Assembly (NCBI GenBank): GCA_035938265.1
Contig: DASZHA010000073.1
Location: forward strand, 1-57,303
Reading direction: 5' to 3'
Source: DASZHA01 sp035938265
Lineage (GTDB): Bacteria > Chloroflexota > Dormibacteria > DASZGP01
Length of the DNA: 57,303 nucleotides
Below are positions 7,333 to 15,955 of the stretch, in pieces; within the stretch, counting starts at the first letter, position 1, and each line of letters begins with the position of its first letter. The notes under the pieces were generated by a model, which saw nothing but the letters and a program-made list of their open reading frames with translations, searched no databases and was not told the origin of the DNA. Position numbers and translations under genes: made by a program.

Positions 7333-7387
7333 TGTCATGCTAAACAGCGCGAGGCCAGAAGTCAAGTTTAGCGTGACAGAGAGTCAC
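7333..7387. promoter_or_regulatory. Cupin promoter with TetR-type operator
   Basis: On the minus strand TTGACT (7365-7360) and TAGCAT (7342-7337) are spaced by exactly 17 bp, a good sigma70-type promoter for the cupin gene. It is bracketed by an inverted repeat, TGTCATGCTAAAC (7333-7345) and GTTTAGCGTGACA (7366-7378), with one mismatch: the left arm covers the -10, the right arm abuts the -35. A further dyad GTGAC-N5-GTCAC follows at 7373-7387, close to the TetR start. Placement fits repression of both genes. Confidence 0.6.
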
Positions 7388-7403
7388 CTGATATCGTTGG
7401 AGC

Positions 7404-7979
7404 GTGGCGCGCGAATACAAGATGGTGAGGCGGCGCGAGAAGGTCGAGGAGACCCGGCGCCGGATCGCGAAGGCGACTTACGAGCTGCACTCGACCGTCG
7501 GCCCCGCCTTCGCCACCGTCGGGCTGATCGCCGACCGCGCCGGACTGCCACGGCAGACGGTCTACAGAAACTTCGGCACCCAGGTCGATCTGTTTCGCAG
7601 CTGCATCGCCTTCGGCCTCGAGCTGAATCCACTGCCCGACCCCGATCGCTGGCGCTCGATCAAAGACCCGGAACAGCGCCTGCGGGTCGGTCTCACCGAG
7701 CTCTACGCCTGGTTCGAAGCCTCCGAACCCGTGATGACCAACAGCGTGCGCGATCACGGAGTCGTGAAGGAGGCCTCCGAGAAGGCGATGGAGCCGGTGT
7801 TTGAAGCCTTCCAAAACATCCACCAGACCTTGGCCAAAGGATGGAAGGCAGCGCGGGCGTCCGCCCTGCTCTCGCTGGCAGTCGACTTCTCGACATGGAA
7901 GAAGCTGCACCGCGAGCAGGACATGTCCTCGAGCGCCATCGTCGAGATGTGGTCGGACCTAATTCGCTGTTTGAAGTAG
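7404..7979 (+). CDS. TetR family transcriptional regulator
   Basis: 191-residue TetR-type regulator: KVEETRRRIAKATYELHSTV, then a helix-turn-helix GLIADRAGLPRQTVYRNFGTQVDLF, then a helical effector domain. Start GTG at 7404; the ATG at 7422 is an alternative. Divergent from the cupin gene and next to the symmetric sites at 7333-7387. The cupin may make or degrade the effector of this regulator; that is inference. Confidence 0.85.
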   Translation: MAREYKMVRRREKVEETRRRIAKATYELHSTVGPAFATVGLIADRAGLPRQTVYRNFGTQVDLFRSCIAFGLELNPLPDPDRWRSIKDPEQRLRVGLTELYAWFEASEPVMTNSVRDHGVVKEASEKAMEPVFEAFQNIHQTLAKGWKAARASALLSLAVDFSTWKKLHREQDMSSSAIVEMWSDLIRCLK

Positions 7980-8016
7980 CGAGCTTCGGCCTGTAGCGCC
8001 AGGCAATTGGGCCTGG

Positions 8017-10350
8017 TCAGGCCAGCGCCAGTTCGACTGCTTCCTCCGGTGTCATCGCAGCGCCCTTGGCCCACGCGGCATCGAATTCGTCGACAGCGAT
8101 GAGCCCACGCGCTCGCTCCAGGTAGCGGCGATTGATCACCCCGTCCGGGGGATGCGGCCGCATCGCGATTCGCTCTCTCAGCTGCGCCGCGGCGCCGGCA
8201 AGCAGCGCCGCCCGCCTCGGATCACTCTCGCTACGGAGAGTGGCAATCGCCTCGAGACCATCGGCTATGCCCCATGCATCGCCGATCTCGGCGGCCATCT
8301 CCATAGCGCGAGTCATGAGCCCGGCGGCCCGGTCGGTATCCGCGGTCATGAGCCACGCGTATCCAACCTGGATCAGGGTACGGGCGGCGAAGTGCTGGTC
8401 CCCCAGCTCCTCGTATATCGCCAGGGCGCGCTCCTGGAGCCGGCGGGACTCAGCTTCATCACCCGCATGCAGATAGGTGGTGCCAAGGTTCAGCAGCGAG
8501 GTGGCCAGGTGCCAGCTGGTCCCCAGCGTCTCACAGAGCGAGAGCGCCTCCTGGAGGGCGACGATGGCGTCCTCGTCGCGCTCCTCAGCCAGGGCGGAGT
8601 TGCCGATAAGTGTGAGGGCGTTTCGCCGCAGCAACTGATCGTCATTGCCGGCCAGGATCGTCAGCATCTGGCGTCCGAGCTCGCCGGTGCGGGCGTAGTC
8701 GCCGTGGTGGTAGGCCAACCAGCCCGCGCCCCACATACCCTGACAGCGCACCTCGAGGGGACAGTCTTCGCCGGCGGCCAGGGCCGCGTCGAGCCATGCT
8801 CTCCCCTCTGAGAAGAGGCCGGCCCACCGCCAGAACATCCAGAGCGCGCCGGCCAGCCTGAGGGCCACCTCCGCCTCGCCCACCTCGATGGCCCAGGTCA
8901 GGGCACCTCGAAAGTTGGCCTCATCGTCGTGCAACCGGGCGTACCAGTCCCGCTGCTGGGATCCCCGCAGCTCGGGTTCGGCGCGCTGAGCCAGGGCGAG
9001 ATAGAAGTCGGCATGGCGACGTCGCAGGCCCTCGAGTTCGCCGGCCACGGTGGAGCGTTCGACCGCGTATTCGCGGGTCACGTCCAGCAGCCGGTACCGA
9101 GCCTCCCCCAAGGCCCCAGCCCCGGGCAGCACGAGACTGGAATCGACGAGGTCCATCAGCGACGCCGTGGGATCGACGCCGTCACCAGCCTCCACCGACC
9201 GGGAAATCGCGGCCACCGCGTCACGCCCAAACCCGCCTCGAAACGCGGCCAGGGAGCGGAATAATCTCATTTCGGACGCTCCCAGGAGGGCGTAGCTCCA
9301 GTCAAGCGTCCCCCGCATCGTCTGCTGCCGAGCCGGAAGATCACGGGCGCCGCCAACCAGGGGATCGAGGCGATGGTCGAGCTGCCGGCGCAGGTCGCCA
9401 ATCGGCATGTGCCTGATCCGCGCAGCGGCCAACTCGATTGCCAGCGGCAGGCCGTCGAGACGGCTGCAGATCTCAGCTGCGACCTCGATGGTCGACGCGG
9501 AGGCCTCGAAACCGGGCGCCACCGCCGACGCGCGTTCAATGAAAAGCTCCACCGCGGGCACGTTGGCGGGGTGTTCCGCGTCGGCGCGGACGGCCAGGGG
9601 CTGAAGCGGAACCTCGTGCTCGCCTCGCACCCGCAGCGGGACCCGGCTCGTGGCCAGCACCGTCAGGCTGGGACAGGCCCCGATCAGCGAGCCGACAGCA
9701 GGCGCGGCGGCAACGAGGTGCTCGAACGTGTCGAGCAACACGAGCGTGGCCTCGTCGCCCAGGCGCCGGGACACGGCCAATTCCAGGTCTCCGATCTCCG
9801 GCGCCAGCCCCACCGCCTTGGCGATCAGGGGAACGACCATACCGGGATCGTCAGTGGCGGACAGGCTGACGAAGAAGCTGCTGCCGCCATCGCCTGCTCG
9901 GGCCGTGTTGGCGACCTCGATCGCCAGCCGGGTCTTGCCAATCCCACCGGGGCCCACGATCGTGACCATGCGCACCGCCGGGTCGTTTATCAAGCTCGTT
10001 GCCAGCGTCAGCTCCACCTCGCGCCCGAGCATCCGGGTCAATGGAATCGGGACCCGACCACCACGGTCGAATGTGTCGAGCTGCCCCACCCGACGGCTTT
10101 CCGGCGCTTTTCCTTGCGCCTCGGATAGGAACCCCGGCATCTCCGCTGGGCTCACGCCCAGCGCGCCGGCAAGCTGCCGGGCGGTCGCCTGGTAGACGGA
10201 GCCGCGCAAGCCTCGTTCCAGGTCGCTGATGGTGCGCTCGCTGACGCCCGCGTGCTCCGCCAGCTCGGCTTGCGTCAGACCAACCGCGGCGCGCAGGTTC
10301 CTGACCCTGTCGCCGAAGCCGCCAGCCTGCCCCCCTTTCCTCTTACCCAC
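8017..10350 (-). CDS. XRE-HTH / NB-ARC-type ATPase / TPR regulator
   Basis: About 777 residues. An N-terminal Cro/CI-type helix-turn-helix (FGDRVRNLRAAVGLTQAELA, AGVSERTISDLERGLR) is followed by a STAND-type ATPase: Walker A TIVGPGGIGKTRLAIEVA, Walker B ATLVLLDTFEHL, sensor VLATSRVPLRVRGE, and GLPLAIELAAARIR. The C-terminal half is a set of TPR-like helical repeats (LGTTYLHAGDEAESRRLQER). This is the architecture of AfsR/LuxR-like ATPase regulators with the HTH at the N-terminus. GTG at 10350 was chosen because the HTH starts soon after; a TTG at 10404 is possible. Divergent from the SnoaL/epoxide-hydrolase operon and a candidate activator of it. Confidence 0.85.
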   Translation of the reverse strand: MGKRKGGQAGGFGDRVRNLRAAVGLTQAELAEHAGVSERTISDLERGLRGSVYQATARQLAGALGVSPAEMPGFLSEAQGKAPESRRVGQLDTFDRGGRVPIPLTRMLGREVELTLATSLINDPAVRMVTIVGPGGIGKTRLAIEVANTARAGDGGSSFFVSLSATDDPGMVVPLIAKAVGLAPEIGDLELAVSRRLGDEATLVLLDTFEHLVAAAPAVGSLIGACPSLTVLATSRVPLRVRGEHEVPLQPLAVRADAEHPANVPAVELFIERASAVAPGFEASASTIEVAAEICSRLDGLPLAIELAAARIRHMPIGDLRRQLDHRLDPLVGGARDLPARQQTMRGTLDWSYALLGASEMRLFRSLAAFRGGFGRDAVAAISRSVEAGDGVDPTASLMDLVDSSLVLPGAGALGEARYRLLDVTREYAVERSTVAGELEGLRRRHADFYLALAQRAEPELRGSQQRDWYARLHDDEANFRGALTWAIEVGEAEVALRLAGALWMFWRWAGLFSEGRAWLDAALAAGEDCPLEVRCQGMWGAGWLAYHHGDYARTGELGRQMLTILAGNDDQLLRRNALTLIGNSALAEERDEDAIVALQEALSLCETLGTSWHLATSLLNLGTTYLHAGDEAESRRLQERALAIYEELGDQHFAARTLIQVGYAWLMTADTDRAAGLMTRAMEMAAEIGDAWGIADGLEAIATLRSESDPRRAALLAGAAAQLRERIAMRPHPPDGVINRRYLERARGLIAVDEFDAAWAKGAAMTPEEAVELALA

Positions 10351-10488
10351 GTCGTCCGATCGTAGCCGCGAAGGGCACCGAGATGAACCGGAACCTGGTG
10401 GCAAGACGGTGGTTAGACGTCGTGGTGTTCGGCCGGCGGGGTGCGCAGACTGGGGTCAATCTCAACAGCCAACCCAAGGAGGGAGATC

Positions 10489-10923
10489 ATGTCCGAGTCA
10501 GACAACAAGGCGGTCGTGAGCCGCTTCTACGACGAAGTCCTGAACCAGCGCCAGCTCGACGTGCTCGACCAGATCGCTGTCGAGGACTACGTCGAACACG
10601 ATCCATTCCCCGGCCAGGGCAACGGCCTAGCCGACCTCAAGGCCCGGGTGGCGGGACTCCAGCACATGTTCAACCCACTGCGCTTCACCGTCGAGGACGT
10701 GATCGCCGAGGGCGACAGGGTGGTGGTCCGCTGGACCAATGCCGGCACCGACAGCGGCGGCTTCCTGGGCGCCCCTGCCACCGGCAAGGACTTCGGCATT
10801 GCCGGCATCGACATCCACACCGTCCGTGACGGCCGGCTGGCAGAGCACTGGCACGTCGTCGACATGCTGGCCCAGATGCAGCAGCTGGGACTGATTCCTC
10901 AGCCCCAAGGCGCCGGCGCCTAG
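10489..10923 (+). CDS. SnoaL-like polyketide cyclase family protein (1)
   Basis: 144 residues, NTF2 fold of the SnoaL type (ester cyclase family): NKAVVSRFYDEVLNQRQLDV, VEDYVEHDPFPGQGNGLADL, VVVRWTNAGTDSGGFLGAPA and the ending EHWHVVDMLAQMQQLGLIP. The H/D residues in EDYVEHDP and EHWHV correspond to the usual active-site region. AAGGAGGG lies before the ATG at 10489. First gene of a run of five or more on this strand; it is a tandem paralogue of the next gene. Substrate unknown. Confidence 0.85.
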   Translation: MSESDNKAVVSRFYDEVLNQRQLDVLDQIAVEDYVEHDPFPGQGNGLADLKARVAGLQHMFNPLRFTVEDVIAEGDRVVVRWTNAGTDSGGFLGAPATGKDFGIAGIDIHTVRDGRLAEHWHVVDMLAQMQQLGLIPQPQGAGA

Positions 10924-10928
10924 CGCCG

Positions 10929-11354
10929 ATGCCAACAGTCGGCCAGTACAGCCTCGACGCCAACAAGGCCGTCGTTCGCCGGTACATGGAGGAAGTCCTC
11001 AACGGCCGCGATATCGACGCCCTTGACCACATCGCGGCGGAGGACTACCTCGACCATCCCGCCTTTCCTGGCCAGGAACCAGGACGACGGGGGATGAAAT
11101 ACCGGATTTCCTACCTGCTGGCGGCGCTTGATCCCCACTGGACCGCCCACGACCTCATCGCCGAGGGCGACCTGGTGGTGACCCGTTGGACCCTGGCCGG
11201 CACGCAGCGTGGTGAATTCCTCGGCATCCAGCCGACCGGCAAGGACTTCACCCTCAAGGTGATCGAGATCTACCGGGTCAAGGACGGACTGATGACCGAG
11301 CACTGGAACGTCGTCGACATGTTCGGCCTGTACCAGCAGCTCGGCCTGATATAG
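10929..11354 (+). CDS. SnoaL-like polyketide cyclase family protein (2)
   Basis: 141 residues, same family as its neighbour: NKAVVRRYMEEVLNGRDIDA, EDYLDHPAFPGQEPGRRGMK, VVTRWTLAGTQRGEFLGIQP, EHWNVVDMFGLYQQLGLI. The gap of five bases and high motif identity show a tandem duplication, perhaps with divergent substrate range or as a heterodimer (inference). Confidence 0.85.
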   Translation: MPTVGQYSLDANKAVVRRYMEEVLNGRDIDALDHIAAEDYLDHPAFPGQEPGRRGMKYRISYLLAALDPHWTAHDLIAEGDLVVTRWTLAGTQRGEFLGIQPTGKDFTLKVIEIYRVKDGLMTEHWNVVDMFGLYQQLGLI

Positions 11355-11362
11355 GGGTCCCA

Positions 11363-11716
11363 ATGCGGACAGTAAACTGGGTCGGGGTGAGCCAGCTCAA
11401 CGTCATCGTCATCCACATTGCGGCCGACGAGGCCGAGGCATACGAGAGGATGTTCGAGGAGGAGGAGCTCCCTCGCTGGCGCCAGTACCACGCCGATGGG
11501 AAGTTTCTGAACGCGCGGTTCTATCGATCCCAGTTCGGCACCGACGAGCGCAGCGACGTCGTCAAGTACGTGATCGTGGTCGAGGTCCCGGGCATGGCGG
11601 AGCACTCGGCGCATGACAGCGACCCCGAATTCCAGGACTTCGACCGTCGCGTCGACAGGTTCCAGCCCGAGCAGCCGCTGGTGTACGGCGGCGAGGTGGT
11701 CCACTCGGTCGGCTGA
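11363..11716 (+). CDS. Small alpha/beta-barrel-like protein of unknown function
   Basis: 117 residues: QLNVIVIHIAADEAEAYERM, ELPRWRQYHADGKFLNARFY, VVKYVIVVEVPGMAEHSAHD. Alternation of strands and helices and the size resemble dimeric ferredoxin-like alpha/beta barrels (EthD/ABM type), but no diagnostic motif is present. AGGGG lies upstream of the ATG. Within the SnoaL/hydrolase operon, 8 bp after the second SnoaL-like gene. Confidence 0.65.
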   Translation: MRTVNWVGVSQLNVIVIHIAADEAEAYERMFEEEELPRWRQYHADGKFLNARFYRSQFGTDERSDVVKYVIVVEVPGMAEHSAHDSDPEFQDFDRRVDRFQPEQPLVYGGEVVHSVG

Positions 11717-11769
11717 CGTTCGTGCCACAATTCGCGCCGGCCCAGTCGGCAATCGGGGAGGCGTGTGGT

Positions 11770-12726
11770 TTGACTGAGATAACCCATCGGCATATCGAGA
11801 CCAACGGCATCCGGATGCACATCGCCGAGGCCGGGGAGGGGCGGCCGGTCATCCTCTGCCACGGATGGCCCGAGCTCTGGTATTCATGGCGGCGGATCAT
11901 CCCCGGGCTGGCGGACGCCGGCAACCACGTGGTGGCGATCGACTCGCGCGGCTATGGGGAGACCGATGCGCCCGCGGAGGTCACCGACTACGACATGCCC
12001 CACCTCACCGCCGACCTTGTCGGCCTCCTTGACGCGCTGGGCGAGGAGAAGGCCGTCTTCATCGCCCACGACTGGGGCGCGATCGTGCTCTGGCAGTTCG
12101 TGCTGCAGCACCCCGACCGGGTCGAGGGTGCGGTCAGCATCAGCGTGCCCTTCACGCCCCGTGGCGAGATGTCCACCATCGCCCTGCTGAAGCTGCTGGC
12201 CGAGGATAAGTTCATGTACATGCTCTACTTCCAGGAGCCGGGTCCCGCAGAAGAGGAGCTGGCGCGGGACACGGCCGACACCTTCCGCCGCGTGATGTGG
12301 TCTTTGTCCGGTGGCGCCTCAGCCGCCGATCATCCCCCCGCGTTCGGCGATGGCCCGGGGTTCCTGGATGGCCGCAAGGGACCGGAACAGCTGCCCGAAT
12401 GGCTGACCCAGGAGGACCTCGACTACTTCGCCTCGGAGTTCAGGCGCACTGGGTTCAGGGGGTCGCTGAACTGGTATCGCAACATGGACCGCAACTGGGA
12501 GATCAGCGCCGATACCAGCGGGGCCCACGTCACCGTGCCCACCTTGTTCATCACCGGCGACCGCGACCCGGTGCGCGAGCTGTTGCCGGAGTCGATCATG
12601 GATGGCTGGCTCGACGACCACCGCGGCAACGTGATCATCCCCGGCGCCGGGCATTGGGAAGACCAGGAGAAGCCGGCCGAGGTGCTGGCGGCGGTCCTGC
12701 CCTTCCTCGAGGCGCTGCGGGCCTAG
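11770..12726 (+). CDS. Alpha/beta hydrolase, epoxide hydrolase-like
   Basis: About 318 residues. HGWPELWYSWRRIIPGLADA is the oxyanion-hole HGxP motif of soluble epoxide hydrolases, DSRGYGETDAP the next strand-turn, and AHDWGAIVLWQF holds an Asp nucleophile (as in epoxide hydrolases and haloalkane dehalogenases, not the Ser of esterases). PTLFITGDRDPV and GAGHWEDQEKP give the acid and His. The TTG at 11770 has GGGGAGG 7-8 nt upstream; the frame is open to a GTG at 11722. It hydrolyses epoxides to diols, probably in xenobiotic or lipid metabolism. Followed 16 bp later by the P-type ATPase gene. Confidence 0.85.
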   Translation: MTEITHRHIETNGIRMHIAEAGEGRPVILCHGWPELWYSWRRIIPGLADAGNHVVAIDSRGYGETDAPAEVTDYDMPHLTADLVGLLDALGEEKAVFIAHDWGAIVLWQFVLQHPDRVEGAVSISVPFTPRGEMSTIALLKLLAEDKFMYMLYFQEPGPAEEELARDTADTFRRVMWSLSGGASAADHPPAFGDGPGFLDGRKGPEQLPEWLTQEDLDYFASEFRRTGFRGSLNWYRNMDRNWEISADTSGAHVTVPTLFITGDRDPVRELLPESIMDGWLDDHRGNVIIPGAGHWEDQEKPAEVLAAVLPFLEALRA

Positions 12727-12742
12727 CCAGCGCCGCCGCCCT

Positions 12743-15112
12743 ATGCCCGCTGAGGAGGAGCACGCCGCAGGCCTGAGCGCCGCGGAGGTTGCCGACCGGG
12801 TCGCCCGCGGCCAGACCAACGCCAGCGGTCACCACACCAGCCGGACCTTCGGCGAGATCCTGCGCGCCAACGTCCTCACCCGTTTCAACTTCATCCTGGG
12901 CACCCTGCTGGTCGTGATCCTGGCGGTGGGACACCCCCAGGACGCCGTCTTCGGCCTGGTCCTCGTCAGCAACACCCTGATCGGTGTCGTCCAGGAGCTG
13001 CGGGCCAAGCGGACGCTCGACCGGCTGGCGGTCCTCAACGCCCCGCGCGCCAACGTGGTCCGCGACGGCCAGGTCGTCGATGTCGCCGTCGAGGAGGTGG
13101 TGCTCGACGACCTGATGGTCATCAGGACCGGCGACCAGCTCGTGGCCGACGGTGTCGTCACCGACGACAACTCACTGCAGGTCGACGAGTCCCTCCTCAC
13201 CGGCGAGTCCGACCCGGTCGACAAGGCCGTCGGCGACCAGGCGCTGTCGGGGAGCTTCGTCGTCGCCGGCTCCGGACGGTACCGGGCCACCGCCGTGGGC
13301 GCCGACGCCTACGCGCGCAAGCTGGCCAGCGAGGCGCGTCAGTTCACGCGGGTGCGGTCGGAGCTGGTCGACGGGATCAACCGCATCCTCCGCTACATCA
13401 CCTTCGCCATCCCCTTCGCCGCGGCCCTTTTGCTCTGGAGCCAGTTCCAGGCCCACGACAACTGGCGTGAGGCGCTGGCGGGGACGGTCGCCGGCATCGT
13501 GGGGATGGTGCCGCAGGGCCTGGTGCTGCTCACCAGCGTCGCCTTCGGCGTCGCCGCGATCACCCTGGCGCGACGCAAGGTCCTGGTCCAGGAGCTGCCG
13601 GCGGTCGAGGGACTGGCGCGGGTGGACGTGGTGTGCTGCGACAAGACGGGCACCTTGACCGATGGCTCGATCGCCTTCGACCGCGTCGAGCGGCTGCGGG
13701 AGTCGGCGCACGTGGAACGCGCGCTCGGGGCGCTCGCCGACGACGAGAACCGCAACGGCACCCTGGTGGCGCTGGCTGACGCTTTCCCACCGACCGACGG
13801 CTGGATACGCACCGGCGCGATCCCGTTTTCGTCCGCCCGCAAGTGGAGCGCGGCAACATTTGCCGAGCGCGGGTCGTGGGTGCTGGGCGCGCCCGAGATG
13901 GTGCTCGGCGCCCTGGAGTCGATCCTGGAGGCGGCCGAGACCGCGCTTTCCCGGGCCAACCAGCTGGCCGACACCGGTGAGCGGGTGCTGGTCCTCGGCC
14001 ACAGCGAGCAGGCCCTGGAGGGCGAGGTGCTGCCCGAGGGTCTGACACCGGTCGCACTGGTGGTCTTCGCTGAGCAGGTGCGCAGCGACGCCGAGCCGGC
14101 GCTGGGCTACTTCGCCCAGCAGGGGGTCGCCATCAAGGTCATCTCCGGCGACAGCCCCCACACCGTCGGTGCGGTCGCCGGCAGGGTTGGGTTACCCCAC
14201 GCCGACAAACCCTTCGACGCCCGCCAGCTGCCGGAGGACATCGACGAGCTGGGCGCGGTGCTGGAGGAGCATTCGGTCTTCGGTCGCGTTACGCCGCGAC
14301 AGAAACAGGCCATGGTCAAGGCACTGCAGGCCCGCGGCCACACGGTGGCGGTGTTCGGCGACGGCGTCAACGATGCCCTCGCTCTCAAGCTGGCCGACAC
14401 CGGCGTCGCCATGGGCAACGGCGCCCCGGCGACCAAGGCGGTGGCCCAACTGGTGCTGCTTGACGGTCGCTTCTCGACCATGCCTGGGGTGGTCGCCGAG
14501 GGCCGCCGCGTCACCGCCAACATCGAGCGGGTGGCCAACCTCTTCGTCACCAAGTCGGTCTGGGCCACGATCCTTGCCGTCGTCGTCGGGGTGACATTGC
14601 TCCCCTACCCCTTCCTGCCACGCCACCTGACCGTGGTCGACGCCCTCTCGATCGGCGCCCCCGCCTTCTTCCTGGCCCTGGCCCCCAACCTGCGCCGATA
14701 CGTTCCAGGGTTCGTGGGCCGGGTGATGCGCTTCGTCGTCCCCGCCGGCGTGATCGTAGCCGGCACCATCGTCGGTGCCTTCTGGCTGGCGCACTCCCGC
14801 GACCTCCCCATCAACCAGCAGCGGACGGCGGCGGCCATCGTCACCCTGATGTGCAGCCTCACGATCCTGGTGGTGCTGGCCATGCCCATGACCTGGCGGC
14901 GGGCGTTGCTGGTCGGCCTGATGATCGTGGGCTTCGTCCTGATCTTCCCAGTCCAGGCGGTGCGCACCTTCGCGGCCATGGAACTGCCGACCTCGGTGAT
15001 GACCGAGACCCTGCTGATTGGCGCGGCCGGCGTGGTCGCCCTGGCAGTCGCCCTGTCAGTGATGCGGTACCGGATCGGAGCCACCAGGCACCTGGAGGTA
15101 TCGGGAACCTAG
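12743..15112 (+). CDS. P-type cation ATPase (CtpE-like)
   Basis: 789 residues. Key motifs in order: LTGES (152-156) of the actuator domain, phosphorylation loop DKTGTLT (D300), GDGVNDALALK (539 onward) of the hinge, flanked by two N-terminal TM helices, a TM3-TM4 pair with GMVPQGLVLL in the ion path, and a hydrophobic C-terminal bundle. There is no N-terminal heavy-metal domain and no CPx motif, so it is not a Cu/Cd pump. Length and the MVPQGL helix resemble mycobacterial CtpE, a calcium-importing P-type ATPase; the ion is inferred from family only. Last gene of the operon; convergent with a VOC gene. Confidence 0.9.
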   Translation: MPAEEEHAAGLSAAEVADRVARGQTNASGHHTSRTFGEILRANVLTRFNFILGTLLVVILAVGHPQDAVFGLVLVSNTLIGVVQELRAKRTLDRLAVLNAPRANVVRDGQVVDVAVEEVVLDDLMVIRTGDQLVADGVVTDDNSLQVDESLLTGESDPVDKAVGDQALSGSFVVAGSGRYRATAVGADAYARKLASEARQFTRVRSELVDGINRILRYITFAIPFAAALLLWSQFQAHDNWREALAGTVAGIVGMVPQGLVLLTSVAFGVAAITLARRKVLVQELPAVEGLARVDVVCCDKTGTLTDGSIAFDRVERLRESAHVERALGALADDENRNGTLVALADAFPPTDGWIRTGAIPFSSARKWSAATFAERGSWVLGAPEMVLGALESILEAAETALSRANQLADTGERVLVLGHSEQALEGEVLPEGLTPVALVVFAEQVRSDAEPALGYFAQQGVAIKVISGDSPHTVGAVAGRVGLPHADKPFDARQLPEDIDELGAVLEEHSVFGRVTPRQKQAMVKALQARGHTVAVFGDGVNDALALKLADTGVAMGNGAPATKAVAQLVLLDGRFSTMPGVVAEGRRVTANIERVANLFVTKSVWATILAVVVGVTLLPYPFLPRHLTVVDALSIGAPAFFLALAPNLRRYVPGFVGRVMRFVVPAGVIVAGTIVGAFWLAHSRDLPINQQRTAAAIVTLMCSLTILVVLAMPMTWRRALLVGLMIVGFVLIFPVQAVRTFAAMELPTSVMTETLLIGAAGVVALAVALSVMRYRIGATRHLEVSGT

Positions 15113-15134
15113 CCCCAGTTGCCTGTGGCCCGGG

Positions 15135-15509
15135 TCAGCCCGTCTGCATCAGGCCGATCAGGTTGCCCTCGCTGTCCTTGAACCACGCGGACCGGTGCGG
15201 CCCGGTGGTCGCCACGCCGTCAACCGTCTTCAGGCCGGGCCAGTCGTATTCCTCGAAGACGACGCCGCGGGAGCGAAGGTCGAGCACCAGGGCACCCACG
15301 TCGGCCACGTTGATATTGGCCTGGGTGTGCCCGCCCGGCCGGTTGCCGCTGGGGTAGAGAAGGAACTCGCCGCCGCCCTCGAGGCGGTAAAGCAGCCCGC
15401 CCGGGTTCTCTTCGGCTGGAGCAAGGCCCAACTTCTCCTCGTAGAAGGCGCGCGCCCTCTCGATGTCCTCGACGGGCAGCGCAGTGTAGACGTGGCCACC
15501 TCTCAGCAT
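15135..15509 (-). CDS. VOC family (glyoxalase/bleomycin resistance-like) protein
   Basis: 124 residues with the paired beta-alpha-beta-beta-beta pattern of the VOC fold: HVYTALPVEDIERARAFYEE at the start, EFLLYPSGN with the first Glu, and the ending SAWFKDSEGNLIGLMQTG with the second Glu. Usually dioxygenases, glyoxalases or drug-binding proteins; substrate unknown. Likely last gene of the leftward run that begins with the TetR gene at 19003. Confidence 0.85.
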   Translation of the reverse strand: MLRGGHVYTALPVEDIERARAFYEEKLGLAPAEENPGGLLYRLEGGGEFLLYPSGNRPGGHTQANINVADVGALVLDLRSRGVVFEEYDWPGLKTVDGVATTGPHRSAWFKDSEGNLIGLMQTG

Positions 15510-15537
15510 GGCAGCGATGCTACCCGCCGGGCGGAGG

Positions 15538-15933
15538 CTACGAGCCGGGCCTGGGCGGGATCGCGGCCGGACGCGGGCCAGCGGTGACGGAGTGCCTCGC
15601 CGCGACGGGGTGGCGCCCGGCCTCGGCAGCTTCGAGCTCGCGCGCCTCCTCGGCGCGTTGCCTGGAGTCCTCCCAGAGGCCTCTGACGACCATGTAGCCG
15701 AGACCCGCGGTCAGTCCCGCAGGCACAAGTCCCAGCACGATCGATATCGCCACCAGGGGGATTGCCGAGGACCCCGCCGAGCAGTTACCGATGCAGGCGA
15801 AGTACTGCGCCACGAAATACAGGGTGGCAAGGGAAACGGCCAGCCAGCCCGCGCCGACGATGACCGCGGTGAGCTTGAGCAGGCGGCTCGACGAGTTGTA
15901 CCAGGAGCCGGATAGAAGTGGGTCTCTGTCCAT
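15538..15933 (-). CDS. Small membrane protein, two TM helices
   Basis: 131 residues. Two hydrophobic segments (TAVIVGAGWLAVSLATLYFV and IPLVAISIVLGLVPAGLTAG) separated by a short outside loop with two Cys (FACIGNCSAG), then a charged cytoplasmic tail (EDSRQRAEEARELEAAEA) that could form a short coiled coil, and a disordered Pro/Ala-rich end. No family recognised. It sits between the BVMO and VOC genes on the same strand. Confidence 0.6.
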   Translation of the reverse strand: MDRDPLLSGSWYNSSSRLLKLTAVIVGAGWLAVSLATLYFVAQYFACIGNCSAGSSAIPLVAISIVLGLVPAGLTAGLGYMVVRGLWEDSRQRAEEARELEAAEAGRHPVAARHSVTAGPRPAAIPPRPGS

Positions 15934-15955
15934 CAGTCCTTTAGTGTTGACGTCG

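Noticed and set aside
13172..14161. 329-residue frame opposite the P-type ATPase
   Set aside because: Shadow frame created by codon bias on the other strand; low-complexity Gly/Arg/Gln/His translation.
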